Source of the DNA: UBA1227 sp963629305
Lineage (GTDB): Bacteria > Bacillota > Clostridia > Oscillospirales > Acutalibacteraceae
Direction of reading: 5' to 3'
NCBI GenBank assembly: GCA_963629305.1
Contig: CAVGIJ010000010.1
Coordinates: 9,163-73,162, forward strand
Length of the DNA stretch: 64,000 nt
In this document: piece after piece, positions 1 through 8,520 of the stretch
Layout of the letters: every line of letters begins with the position of its first letter
Position numbering within the stretch: position 1 is the first letter of the stretch
Notes under the pieces: model-generated
Database searches by the model: none
What the model was told of the DNA's origin: nothing
The model's input: the letters and a program-made list of their open reading frames with translations, nothing else
Made by a program: the position numbers and the translations under genes

Positions 1-807
1 GATTCCCGGAGCCGTAAGTCTGTAAAAACATCTGTCAATAAGATCCTGACGACCGCATATGTAGCCTCCGATAGGAGCCAGTCCGCCGCCCGGATTCTTT
101 ATAAGAGAACCTACGGTAAGGTCGGCACCGACATCAGACGGCTCAATTGTCTCAACAAATTCGCCGTAGCAATTATCGACCATCACAATTACGTCCGGCT
201 TTATACTCTTTACAAACTTTATAAGTTCACCAATCTGCTCTACTGAAAATGTCGGTCTCATTGCATAACCCTTTGAGCGCTGTATTTCAATAAGCTTTGT
301 CTTTTCATTTATTGCGGCCTTAATTCCCTCAAAGTCAAATGAATTGTCAGGAAGAAGATCTACCTGTCGGTAAACCACACCCGACTCCTTAAGTGAACCC
401 GCACAGTCTCTTATACCTATTACTTCCTCTAAAGTATCGTACGGTTTTCCTACCGGTGACAGCATCTCATCACCCGGAAGGAGATTTGCTGAAAGTGCGA
501 CTGCAAGCGCATGCGTGCCGCACGTTATCTGTCCTCTTACAATAGCCGCATCTGTATGGAAAACAGACGCATATACCTTTTCAAGCGTGTCACGACCGAG
601 ATCATCATGGCCGTAACCCGTAGTTCCGGCGAAGCATGCAGCTGAAACCCTGTTATCCTGCATTGCTTTGATAACCTTCATCTGGTTACACTCGGCAACA
701 CTGTCTATCTCTTTAAATCTGTCAGATAAATCTGCAAGTATCTCTTCTGAAAACTCAAGAACCTTCTTACTTATCCCCAGTTCCAGAAACATTTTCTCAT
801 TGTTCAT
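1..807 (-). CDS. Methionine gamma-lyase family (aluminum-resistance type) PLP enzyme, C-terminus cut by window edge
   Basis: The first 269 codons are visible, running from ATG at 805-807 to the window edge with no stop. The translation fits the PLP-dependent Met_gamma_lyase/aluminum-resistance family (YnbB-like). A glycine-rich GTTGYGHDD segment lies near residue 61, a VMVDNCYGE aspartate motif near 209, and the likely PLP lysine is K237 in SLIKNPGGG. Family members are fold-type I enzymes of about 400 residues, so roughly a third is missing. The real substrate of this subfamily is poorly defined; the name rests on homology only. It lies 22 bp downstream of the AbrB-type gene and probably shares its promoter. 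Confidence 0.85.
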   Translation of the reverse strand, partial: MNNEKMFLELGISKKVLEFSEEILADLSDRFKEIDSVAECNQMKVIKAMQDNRVSAACFAGTTGYGHDDLGRDTLEKVYASVFHTDAAIVRGQITCGTHALAVALSANLLPGDEMLSPVGKPYDTLEEVIGIRDCAGSLKESGVVYRQVDLLPDNSFDFEGIKAAINEKTKLIEIQRSKGYAMRPTFSVEQIGELIKFVKSIKPDVIVMVDNCYGEFVETIEPSDVGADLTVGSLIKNPGGGLAPIGGYICGRQDLIDRCFYRLTAPGI

Positions 808-829
808 TTTTGATTTCCTCTTCTATACT

Positions 830-1063
830 CTACTTGTCAATATCTTTGAAAACCTTCATTGCAACTTCGCTCATAACATCCGGCTTTGTCACAATGATTC
901 CGGTCTTTTCATCCCCAAGAATAAGCAATGTATCCCCCGAACTTATGCCAAAGAGATTTCTCGCTTCTTTCGGGATGACTATCTGCCCTTTTTCGCCTAC
1001 CTTTGCAGTGCCGAAAATATGCTTCCCACTTGGAAGTCCCAATACGTGTTTGCCCCCGGGCAT
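830..1063 (-). CDS. AbrB/SpoVT-type swapped-hairpin DNA-binding protein
   Basis: This 77-residue protein carries one AbrB/MazE-like domain. The core AKVGEKGQIVIPKEAR followed by LFGISSGDTLLIL is the classic swapped-hairpin signature, at about residues 20-50. Such proteins act as dimeric transcription regulators or antitoxins. No toxin gene is adjacent; instead it precedes a PLP enzyme in an apparent two-gene operon, so regulation of that operon is likely but inferred. The ATG at 1061-1063 has a GAGGGGG ribosome binding site. The roughly 17 residues before the domain are unusually Gly/His rich. Confidence 0.85.
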   Translation of the reverse strand: MPGGKHVLGLPSGKHIFGTAKVGEKGQIVIPKEARNLFGISSGDTLLILGDEKTGIIVTKPDVMSEVAMKVFKDIDK

Positions 1064-1127
1064 TGAATCATTCCCCCTCGCAGCAGTTTATTTCAGGCTG
1101 CCGATTGTCAGTTATACATTTCCTACA

Positions 1128-1156
1128 AGTATAACTATGTATGCTCATAAAGTCAA
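1128..1156 (-). promoter_or_regulatory. Sigma-A promoter of the AbrB-PLP enzyme operon
   Basis: On the minus strand a TTGACT -35 box (1151-1156) is separated by 17 bp from a TATACT -10 box (1128-1133). It lies about 65 bp upstream of the AbrB-type start codon. Confidence 0.75.
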
Positions 1157-1175
1157 CTCAATAACCATGCTTTTA

Positions 1176-1212
1176 CAAAAAAATTAAAGTCCCGTTTTGA
1201 GCGGGACTTTAA
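1176..1212 (-). terminator. Intrinsic terminator after livF
   Basis: A perfect 11-bp stem (arms 1184-1194 and 1202-1212) with a 7-nt loop is followed on the minus strand by eight T residues. It ends the liv transcript. Confidence 0.9.
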
Positions 1213-1223
1213 ACATTTAGAAA

Positions 1224-1937
1224 TTACTTTGTCTTACCGAGGTATGCCTCTTTAATTGATTCATCATTGAGAAGATCAATGCCTGTACCCTCTTTTGTTA
1301 TGTTACCTGTTTCAAGGACATAAGCCCGGTCGGCAACCTTGAGAGCCATGTTGGCATTTTGCTCAATAAGAAGGACCGTTATACCGGCCTTGTTTATCGT
1401 TGTAATAATGTCAAAAATATCTTTTACAACAAGAGGTGCAAGACCGAGTGAAGGCTCATCCATCATAATGAGCTTCGGGCGGCTCATAAGTGCACGTCCT
1501 ACAGCGAGCATCTGCTGCTCACCGCCTGAAAGTGTTCCGGCAAGCTGCCAGTGTCTTTCCTTAAGGCGTGGGAACAGAGAATAAACATACTCAATATCCG
1601 GTTTCAAGTCATCCTTGCGGAGATACGCACCGATCTTGAGGTTTTCAAGAACCGTAAGATTCGGGAATACACGTCTGCCCTCCGGAACAAGTGTTACACC
1701 CTTTGCAACGATCTTGTCAGGGGAAAGTCCGACAATGTTCTCACCGCCGAAAAGAATTTCACCCTTCTGCGGCTTCACAATACCCGAAACAGAGCGAAGT
1801 GTTGTTGATTTTCCGGCACCGTTTGCACCTATAAGTGTAACAATCTTTCCCTCCGGGACATCAATACTAACATTTTCAACAGCTGTAATTCCGCCAAAAC
1901 GTACCTGCAAATTTTTTATTTCAAGCAAATTACTCAT
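1224..1937 (-). CDS. livF: Branched-chain amino acid-type ABC transporter ATP-binding protein LivF
   Basis: This 237-residue ATPase has Walker A GANGAGKST (residues 37-45), signature LSGGEQQM and Walker B LIMMDEPSLGLAP, with the length and sequence of LivF. It is expected to pair with LivG as the cytoplasmic motor of a HAAT-family importer. It is the last gene of livJHMGF and its start overlaps the livG stop by 8 bp. Family membership is firm; the substrate (branched-chain amino acids, amides or urea-like compounds) cannot be fixed from sequence. Confidence 0.95.
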   Translation of the reverse strand: MSNLLEIKNLQVRFGGITAVENVSIDVPEGKIVTLIGANGAGKSTTLRSVSGIVKPQKGEILFGGENIVGLSPDKIVAKGVTLVPEGRRVFPNLTVLENLKIGAYLRKDDLKPDIEYVYSLFPRLKERHWQLAGTLSGGEQQMLAVGRALMSRPKLIMMDEPSLGLAPLVVKDIFDIITTINKAGITVLLIEQNANMALKVADRAYVLETGNITKEGTGIDLLNDESIKEAYLGKTK

Positions 1938-2781
1938 CTTCAGCTACCCCCAGATAAGCGTCGATAACCTTTTGGTTCGACTGAATTTCAGAAGGAACGC
2001 CCTGAGCAATTTCCTTACCAAAGTCAATAACGTAAATTCTGTCTGAGATATCCATTACAAGGTTCATATGATGTTCAATGAGGAGAATTGTAAGATCAAA
2101 TTTGTCACGGATAAAATGGATGAACTCAGTCAATTCCTCTGTCTCCTGCGGGTTCATACCTGCCGCAGGCTCATCAAGAAGAAGAAGTGTCGGATTTGTC
2201 GCAAGGGCACGTGCAATCTCAAGTTTTCTCTGCTTACCGTAAGGAAGGCTTGTTGCAAGTTCATCCTTTACGTCGGCAAGATCAACGAGTTCGAGAAGAT
2301 CCATTGTGTCCTTTCGCATCTGAGCCTCTTCCTTTTGATTTAAGTGAAGAGTTGCCGTGAAGACATTCGAAGTTCTTCTCAAATGCTTTGCGGTAAGAAC
2401 GTTATCAAAAACGGTCATTGATTTAAAAAGCCTTATGTTTTGGAAAGTTCTCGCCATACCGAGCTTTGTAAGCTGATCGGGAGTTTTTACTATTTTGTGC
2501 GTGTACTTTCCGTTATTCTCACCCGCATAGAGTTTTTTCATCTTTCCCTGCGGATGATTCTCTATAACCTTTTCACCGTTGAAGAAAATAGCACCGTTTG
2601 TCGGCTCATAAACGCCTGTTATAGCATTGAATGCCGTTGTCTTTCCGGCACCGTTCGGTCCGATAAGTGCGACTATCTCATGCTCATTAACATCCATTGT
2701 GAGGTTATCAACGGCAACAACGCCGCCAAACTGCATGGTTATGTCCTGAAGTCGGAGAATATTCTTCTTTTCTGCCATCAA
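1930..2781 (-). CDS. livG: Branched-chain amino acid-type ABC transporter ATP-binding protein LivG
   Basis: This 283-residue ATPase has Walker A GPNGAGKT near residue 41, a LivG-type signature LPYGKQRKLEIARAL and Walker B LLLLDEPAAGMNP. It is longer than the usual ~255 residues because of an insertion at about residues 70-105, between Walker A and the Q-loop region (GMARTFQNIRLF). It overlaps livM by 4 bp and livF by 8 bp, indicating translational coupling. Confidence 0.95.
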   Translation of the reverse strand: MMAEKKNILRLQDITMQFGGVVAVDNLTMDVNEHEIVALIGPNGAGKTTAFNAITGVYEPTNGAIFFNGEKVIENHPQGKMKKLYAGENNGKYTHKIVKTPDQLTKLGMARTFQNIRLFKSMTVFDNVLTAKHLRRTSNVFTATLHLNQKEEAQMRKDTMDLLELVDLADVKDELATSLPYGKQRKLEIARALATNPTLLLLDEPAAGMNPQETEELTEFIHFIRDKFDLTILLIEHHMNLVMDISDRIYVIDFGKEIAQGVPSEIQSNQKVIDAYLGVAEDE

Positions 2782-3902
2782 CCCTCACCGCCTTTCAAAA
2801 CCGCATCGTCCGGCGATGTATCCTTTTTCTTTGTAAAAAGATTCTTTATCTTGACAAAACCGTCATATACGGAGATCTCTTTTGTTCCCATGATACCCTT
2901 TCTGAAGAAGAGTACGACAATCATGATAAGAGTAGAAAATACTACCATGCGGAATCCCGGTCCGAGAAGCGGAATCTTTGCTCCGGCCTCTGTATATGTT
3001 TCAAGGTCGAGGAATTTAAGCCACCACTCACTGCTCGCGTAATAAATGAATGCGGCAATAACAGAGCCCGATATGGAACCGATACCACCGATAACAACAA
3101 CCAGAAGAATCTGATATGTCATTGCAGATGTAAACGATACAGATGAAACGGCAGAGTTACACATTGCAAGCATAGCGCCGGCAATACCACAGAAGAAAGA
3201 ACTTATTACAAAGGAAAGTCTCTTGTGGTGTGCAAGATTAATGCCCATTGCCTCAGCTGCAACCTCATCATCACGGATTGCCTTGAAAGCACGGCCGTAA
3301 GTCGAGTTGATAAGCAACACGATTATAAGTATGCAAACACCGGCAATAGCGGCATATACAAGAATATTTTTCGGAGCGGTAAATGAGTTTATGGGATCAG
3401 GTCCGTTAGTTACCGGACCGAAGTCCTGAAGCTGAACTAATCCTCTTACTATTTCCGCAAATCCGAGAGTGGCAATTGCGAGGTAGTCACTTTTAAGTCT
3501 CAAAACCGGAAGACCTATAAGCCATGCAAAGAATGCTGCAACAATGCCTGCAAGGATAAGACCTACAACCAGCGGAAGCCGGAAATTTATAAGGCTGTCG
3601 CCGTAGTTTCTGTAAACTGTATGACGCATATCCGTAGGAATTGTAAATATAGCGTATGTATACGCGCCGAGAAGCATGAAGCCAGCCTGTCCGAGTGAGA
3701 ACAAACCGGTAAAACCGTTAAGAAGGTTCATGGAAACCGCAGCAAGCGTGAAAGTACATACTTTACGAAGTACCGAGAACCACATGGATGTGGGCTCGGC
3801 AGTGCACTGAATTGTAATCAGGAGGGCAAACAACACAGCTATGAGGCCGAGATTACAAATAGTTCTTTTGTTTCTTTCCCAAAATGTATTCTTCATAATC
3901 AC
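2778..3902 (-). CDS. livM: Branched-chain amino acid-type ABC transporter permease LivM
   Basis: A 374-residue polytopic membrane protein with the LivM core: LLNGFTGLFSLGQAGFMLLGAY, the EAA-like loop AFKAIRDDEVAAEAMGIN, and the VVIGGIGSISG motif. A charged cytoplasmic tail follows the last transmembrane helix (about residues 330-374). It should form the heterodimeric channel with LivH. Start and stop overlap livH and livG by 4 bp each. Confidence 0.94.
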   Translation of the reverse strand: MIMKNTFWERNKRTICNLGLIAVLFALLITIQCTAEPTSMWFSVLRKVCTFTLAAVSMNLLNGFTGLFSLGQAGFMLLGAYTYAIFTIPTDMRHTVYRNYGDSLINFRLPLVVGLILAGIVAAFFAWLIGLPVLRLKSDYLAIATLGFAEIVRGLVQLQDFGPVTNGPDPINSFTAPKNILVYAAIAGVCILIIVLLINSTYGRAFKAIRDDEVAAEAMGINLAHHKRLSFVISSFFCGIAGAMLAMCNSAVSSVSFTSAMTYQILLVVVIGGIGSISGSVIAAFIYYASSEWWLKFLDLETYTEAGAKIPLLGPGFRMVVFSTLIMIVVLFFRKGIMGTKEISVYDGFVKIKNLFTKKKDTSPDDAVLKGGEG

Positions 3903-4780
3903 ACCTTCTCCGTAGTCTTCTCGCCGAAGATACCTGTAGGCTTAACAACGAGAATTATAATAAGAAGTGCAAAAGAAATAACATCTGAGAAGTCGGAAAG
4001 GCCTACAGCCTTTGCAAGACTTTCAACAACGCCGATTATAAGCGCACCTACAACAGCACCCGGAATAGAGCCTATTCCGCCTACAACGGCTGCAATAAAT
4101 GCCTTGATTCCCGGCGTTGTACCTGCAAGGTGATTAACACCGGTATTCTTTGCGAAGTAAAGAATTGAGCCTATTGCGGCAAGAAACGCGCCTATTGCAA
4201 ATGTTATTGAAATTACACGATTGATTTTTACGCCCATAAGCTGAGATGTTTCAAAATCCTTTGAAACAGCACGCATGGACATACCGAACTTTGTATGGTT
4301 AATGACAAGCACAAGCGCAACCATAAGCACTACCGCAACAATAGGTGAAATGAAAACAGTAACTTTGTCCTTTACGCCGAACAATCTTACGCTTTCTCCT
4401 ATAATAGGGATATCAGGGAACTGTTTTGAAAGTCCGCCTGTGATATATGCAACGAGGTTTTGAAGCAAATAAGAAACACCGATGGCAGATATCATAACCG
4501 ACATTCGCGGTGCCTGTCTTAGTGGCGAGTATGCACACTTTTCAATTAGGTAACCGATAAAGACCGTAAGTACGACCATTATAATCAGTGAAAACCAAAT
4601 AGGCATTGTCGGAAAACTTGCGCAAAGGTATATGAGCATAATACCGGAGAGCATAAACAAGTCACCGTGCGCGAAGTTTATAAGTTTTAAGATACCGTAT
4701 ACCATTGTGTATCCTATGGCTACAAGGGCGTACTGTCCGCCCGTTGCAAAGCCTCTTATAAGATACGGAACAATATTCAT
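3899..4780 (-). CDS. livH: Branched-chain amino acid-type ABC transporter permease LivH
   Basis: A 293-residue polytopic permease of the LivH family with GGQYALVAIGYTMVYGILKLINFAHGD near the start, the loop MRAVSKDFETSQLMGV and AAVVGGIGSIPGAVVG. I place the start at the ATG at 4778-4780, because the open frame's extra 16 upstream residues run back into a terminator hairpin and an AAAGG ribosome binding site precedes this ATG. Confidence 0.93.
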   Translation of the reverse strand: MNIVPYLIRGFATGGQYALVAIGYTMVYGILKLINFAHGDLFMLSGIMLIYLCASFPTMPIWFSLIIMVVLTVFIGYLIEKCAYSPLRQAPRMSVMISAIGVSYLLQNLVAYITGGLSKQFPDIPIIGESVRLFGVKDKVTVFISPIVAVVLMVALVLVINHTKFGMSMRAVSKDFETSQLMGVKINRVISITFAIGAFLAAIGSILYFAKNTGVNHLAGTTPGIKAFIAAVVGGIGSIPGAVVGALIIGVVESLAKAVGLSDFSDVISFALLIIILVVKPTGIFGEKTTEKV

Positions 4781-4800
4781 AAAAAAATACCTTTCAAACT

Positions 4801-4836
4801 CAAAAAGTACGGCGGGAACAAAGCCCACCGTACTTA
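4801..4836 (-). terminator. Attenuating terminator between livJ and livH
   Basis: Arms at 4805-4816 and 4824-4835 form a 12-bp stem, with one G-U pair in the minus-strand RNA, followed by five U residues. It sits between the binding-protein gene and the permease genes. That position usually allows partial read-through and gives an excess of binding protein. Confidence 0.85.
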
Positions 4837-4860
4837 AATGAACTTTTAATTCAAGATTTA

Positions 4861-6144
4861 TTACTTACCGTTTATAAGGTCAAACGCGAAGTTTGCCATT
4901 ACTGTGCCCTGGAACGGATCAAGGAAACAGGTACGGAAGTAATAGTCGTGACCTGCGGTAACTGATGCGTTTGTGCATGAGATACCGATTGCAGGAAGCT
5001 TTGCGTTTTCAAATGTCTCAGCAGCTGCAATTGATACGCCTGAGCCGTATGATCCGAGAGAAACAAGTGCACCTTCATTTACGATAGCGGAAGCTGCAGG
5101 AACTGCGTTCTCATCAAGTGAACCGTTATCTGAAAGGTAAAGCTTTACAGTATACTCGTTATCACCGATCTTTATCTTGTTGTCAAGAGAGTTTGCATAT
5201 GTGATACCGATAACTTCCTGCTTACCGCCTGCGGCGTTGTCGCCTGATGTCGGCTCATAGATACCGATTGTGATTGTCTTTGAAGCCTTGTCAAGAGCAA
5301 TGCCCTTAACGTCACCGTAATCGTGAGCAGAAGCCTGTGTTGCGTCATTTTCAATTGTCTGAAGTTTTACAAAGTTGAACTTTCCGTCGCCGGCTTCTTT
5401 GATGTAAGCGCTGTCTTTGATAGCGTCACCATTGCTGTCGAACTGGAGAGTTCCCGCAACACCGTTTTCATAAGTGAGAGTCCAGAGAGCCTCTGCAACA
5501 TCAACAGATGTAAGGTCTTCTCCCTTTTCCTCAGCTGCGGCACGAATAGCTGCCATAGCAACGTTGTATGCGTCAAATCCGAGAGCTGAAACTGCGGCAA
5601 CAATGTCATTTCCGCCGTTCATGTCGTAGTAGTTTTTGTTTTCGTTGAGCCAAGCCTTGAAGCCCTTTACGAAGTCAGAAGCTGCTGTTGAGCTTGAATC
5701 ACTCTCATCAAAGAATGTTGAGCAATAAACTTCGAGTTCTGTTCCCTTAACAGCGTCAAGTATAACCGATGACTCCCATGTATCACCTGCAAGGATAGGA
5801 CACTCTATACCGAGGTCATCTGCGTTCTTAAGGAAGTTTGCGGCAACGGTTGTTGAGTTAGGGGAAAAGATAACGTCAGCATTGTTGTCGAGAGCCTTCT
5901 GAAGATAGTCTGAGAAGTTTGTTGTGTTCTTTGGGAAGGTTTCCATAATAACGGTACCGCCCTGCTTCTCAAAAGCTGTCTTGAAATTGTTTGCAAGACC
6001 AAGTGAATATGTGTCGCCTTTTTCAGCGATTACATATGCAACCGAGCCGTTTTTCTTGCCTGTGTCCTTGTCTGAGTTTCCGCCGCATGCAGCAAGCGCA
6101 AAACACATACAAAGTGCAAGAACTAAAGCAATGATTCTTTTCAT
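4861..6144 (-). CDS. livJ: Circularly permuted LivJ-type substrate-binding lipoprotein
   Basis: A 427-residue secreted lipoprotein: signal peptide at residues 1-19 and lipobox LAAC with Cys20. The order of the binding-protein halves is swapped. Residues ~33-265 match the part usually found after the first hinge (VAYVIAEKGDTYSLGL, then GFDAYNVAMAAI, then GVAGTLQFDSNGDAIK). Residues ~290-427 match the usual mature N-terminus (ITIGIYEPTSGDNAAGGKQE to YYFRTCFLDPFQGTVMANFA). The two are joined by a linker at ~266-289. The protein ends exactly where its own residue 33 would normally follow. It heads the liv operon with a good promoter and is the expected ligand receptor for LivHMGF. Family assignment is firm; the ligand is unknown. 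Confidence 0.9.
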   Translation of the reverse strand: MKRIIALVLALCMCFALAACGGNSDKDTGKKNGSVAYVIAEKGDTYSLGLANNFKTAFEKQGGTVIMETFPKNTTNFSDYLQKALDNNADVIFSPNSTTVAANFLKNADDLGIECPILAGDTWESSVILDAVKGTELEVYCSTFFDESDSSSTAASDFVKGFKAWLNENKNYYDMNGGNDIVAAVSALGFDAYNVAMAAIRAAAEEKGEDLTSVDVAEALWTLTYENGVAGTLQFDSNGDAIKDSAYIKEAGDGKFNFVKLQTIENDATQASAHDYGDVKGIALDKASKTITIGIYEPTSGDNAAGGKQEVIGITYANSLDNKIKIGDNEYTVKLYLSDNGSLDENAVPAASAIVNEGALVSLGSYGSGVSIAAAETFENAKLPAIGISCTNASVTAGHDYYFRTCFLDPFQGTVMANFAFDLINGK

Positions 6145-6236
6145 TTTTAATTCTCCTCCGAATTAAAGATTTTTGCTTAATTTCACTTTAATACTTCATC
6201 AGTTTAAAATATTAAAAATAAAAATAAGATGAAAGA

Positions 6237-6266
6237 ATTATACAACAAATATGCACTTATAGTCAA
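6237..6266 (-). promoter_or_regulatory. Sigma-A promoter of the liv operon
   Basis: On the minus strand TTGACT (6261-6266), an 18-bp spacer and TATAAT (6237-6242) lie about 93 bp upstream of the livJ start. Confidence 0.8.
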
Positions 6267-6269
6267 TTT

Positions 6270-6305
6270 AAAAGTGCCCGGAACGCGTATTTTCCGAGCA
6301 CTTTT
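6270..6305 (-). terminator. Terminator after the phosphatase gene
   Basis: Inverted arms at 6270-6282 and 6293-6305 form a ~13-bp stem with one G-U pair, and a TTTTAAATT stretch follows on the minus strand. It closes the kinase-phosphatase transcript just upstream of the liv promoter. Confidence 0.75.
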
Positions 6306-6323
6306 GACACTTTGCATATAAAA

Positions 6324-6803
6324 TTATTCAAATTTTGGACTTTTCTCCAAGAGCTCAACGTACTCTTCAAGATATCCTTTTATGACATCCATAGACTTTG
6401 CATAGTCATCATTTTTTTGAAGCCACGGGTCAGGCACCGGGGTGTATACCCCTCTTGCAGCCTCTGAAAGTGTCATAAATTTCTTTTTCCACTTTCGCGG
6501 CAAGAAGTATTTATGTGATTTAGTCATTCCGATAATCACATCGGCCTCATTGAAAAGTTTTCTGTCATACGGACGCAGCATATACCCCGGTTTATGCTTT
6601 GAAATCTCTTCTTTTGAAAATCCTTCTTTTTCAAGAGCAATCGCGGTATTTTCATGTATATGCTTTACGGGACTCATTACCGCTGAGGAGTGAACCTCAA
6701 CCTTTCCCGCAAGTTTTTCACTCTCGGAAACCATTTTCCTAAACATGAATTCACAGTAAGGGCTTCTGCACATATTCTGTGAGCAAACAAATAAAACTTT
6801 CAT
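6324..6803 (-). CDS. Low-molecular-weight protein-tyrosine-phosphatase-like protein
   Basis: This 159-residue protein starts KVLFVCSQNMCRSPYCE and so carries the CX5R phosphate-binding loop (C7, R13) of low-molecular-weight phosphatases and related arsenate reductases. The likely general acid D125 sits in VPDPW. The ATG at 6801-6803 is preferred over an upstream in-frame start because it has an AGGG site and begins with the conserved KVLFVC strand. The start lies 27 bp after the kinase stop, so the two are probably cotranscribed. Whether it acts on protein phosphotyrosine or a small phosphoester is unknown. Confidence 0.8.
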   Translation of the reverse strand: MKVLFVCSQNMCRSPYCEFMFRKMVSESEKLAGKVEVHSSAVMSPVKHIHENTAIALEKEGFSKEEISKHKPGYMLRPYDRKLFNEADVIIGMTKSHKYFLPRKWKKKFMTLSEAARGVYTPVPDPWLQKNDDYAKSMDVIKGYLEEYVELLEKSPKFE

Positions 6804-6829
6804 AATTACACCCTGTGTCCTATAAGGCA

Positions 6830-8446
6830 TCAGCCGTTGAGGGCTGCAAAAGCCTTCTTGTTGTTATAATAAAGTGTTTTGAACACTTCATAGTTTTTGT
6901 CATAAACTGCCTTGTTTGCAGGATTCGGAAGGAAGGTCTTAGCTGCCGGTATAAACTGCTTTACATTGTCAAGACTTTCAATCGCACCGATTCCGACACC
7001 TATTATTGCCGCCGCACCTACCGCGCCTACGTTTTGCGGGCTTGCAACAGTTTCGATTGTACGGCCGAGAATGTCTGCAAGGATCTGGCAAGTTACATCC
7101 GACAATGCACCGCCGCCTACAAAGCGTATGGTATCCGATGTTGAAGTTTTCTTGCTCTCCGCCTCAAGCATCCAGCGTTTATGGAAGCATACGCCCTCTA
7201 TTACAGCACGGATCATTTCCGTTTTACCTGTGTCAATGTTTATATTGAAGAACATACCTGCCGCATTCGGGTCCTCAAACGGGCAACGGTTTCCGTGAAG
7301 CCATGGGGTAAATATAACTCCGTTTGAACCGGCAGGAGTCTTTGAAATAACCTCGGAAAGGTAGTCATAAAGGCTTGTATATGCATTTTCAAAATTTTCC
7401 GGTGTCTCCGTAACGTCTTTTTTCTCAAGATAAATATCAATTTCATCAAGTGCAAGATGATTCTTGACCCACTCAAGACATTTGCCTGAGGTCTCGAGCT
7501 CTGCAAAATAATTGTATCTGCCCTCCTGAGCACCGACTATTGCGGCAATCATTGCACCGGTATCAACCATCTGCTTGTCAACTACAGTAGATACCCATCC
7601 GGACGTACCCGAGTAGATATGCGTCTCGCCCGGAAGAACAGCACCTGCACCGACACCGATAAGTGATGCGTCTCCGCCGCCGCCGAAAACAGGTATGTCC
7701 GCTATAAGGCCGAGCTCCTCAGCGGCTTTTTGTGTAAGTCCGCCGACAACGTCTGTGGATTTTACAATATCCGCAAGATGTTCCATCTTAACTCCTACCA
7801 TCTTGCATACGGGTGCGCACCATCCCTCATGGCCTTTTCTGGTATCGTAAAGAAGTTCACCGAAAGCCGAATCGGGTGTCATAACCAGTTTACCGGTCAT
7901 ACGGCCGATGAGATATTCCTTAACATCCAGAATCTTGTATATCTTTGAGAAAATCTCCGGTTCATGTGCCTCAATCCACTTATACTTCCAAATAGGATCC
8001 TTTACGGATGATGAAACAGCACCTGTGTAGTAGAGATACGGCAAGAGCTTAAATACATTGGCACCGGCAATTTGAATGCCGTTTGCAATGCCCTTCTTTA
8101 TCTCCTCTTTTGCGCGCTGGTCCATATAACTCATCGGTCTGCGAAGCGCATTTCCATCCTTGTCAACAACCACAAGACCCTGCATTTGACTGCAGAATGA
8201 AATCCCGGCAATATCCGTCGAAGAAATCTTATGTTTTATCTCCTTTGACTCCATTATTTCTTTTGTGGTAACGCACATTGCGTTCCACCATTCATCGGCA
8301 TCCTGCTCGGCACCGCCGTTTTCGACTATGTAAAGACCGTATCCCATTGATGCGGAAGCGACAAGCGTAATCTCCCTATCAATTTCAAAGAGACACGTCT
8401 TAACTCCCGTTGTACCAATGTCGTATGCCAAAACATATTTGCTCAT
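6830..8446 (-). CDS. FGGY-family carbohydrate kinase (xylulokinase-like)
   Basis: A 538-residue sugar kinase of the FGGY family. The N-terminal ATPase fold begins LAYDIGTTGVKTCLFE, the GISFCSQMQGLVVVD segment is typical, and the C-terminal fold has YSGTSGWVS and RFVGGGALSD motifs. It should transfer phosphate from ATP to a ketose or polyol; the substrate cannot be assigned. It is probably cotranscribed downstream of the TetR gene and is followed by a small phosphatase. The ATG has a GGAGGGG site. Confidence 0.88.
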   Translation of the reverse strand: MSKYVLAYDIGTTGVKTCLFEIDREITLVASASMGYGLYIVENGGAEQDADEWWNAMCVTTKEIMESKEIKHKISSTDIAGISFCSQMQGLVVVDKDGNALRRPMSYMDQRAKEEIKKGIANGIQIAGANVFKLLPYLYYTGAVSSSVKDPIWKYKWIEAHEPEIFSKIYKILDVKEYLIGRMTGKLVMTPDSAFGELLYDTRKGHEGWCAPVCKMVGVKMEHLADIVKSTDVVGGLTQKAAEELGLIADIPVFGGGGDASLIGVGAGAVLPGETHIYSGTSGWVSTVVDKQMVDTGAMIAAIVGAQEGRYNYFAELETSGKCLEWVKNHLALDEIDIYLEKKDVTETPENFENAYTSLYDYLSEVISKTPAGSNGVIFTPWLHGNRCPFEDPNAAGMFFNINIDTGKTEMIRAVIEGVCFHKRWMLEAESKKTSTSDTIRFVGGGALSDVTCQILADILGRTIETVASPQNVGAVGAAAIIGVGIGAIESLDNVKQFIPAAKTFLPNPANKAVYDKNYEVFKTLYYNNKKAFAALNG

Positions 8447-8520
8447 TTTAATCCCCTCCGTTATATTTCAAAGCAATTTATTCAAAACAATTTATTTTAA
8501 GACTCTTTTCTTTTTTCAGC

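Noticed and set aside
3899..4828. Longer LivH starting at 4828
   Set aside because: The extra residues fall inside the livJ-livH terminator hairpin and are not LivH-like.
4861..6144. Two adjacent binding-protein genes or an assembly join
   Set aside because: There is a single continuous frame with one signal peptide, each half occurs once, and a linker joins the old termini.
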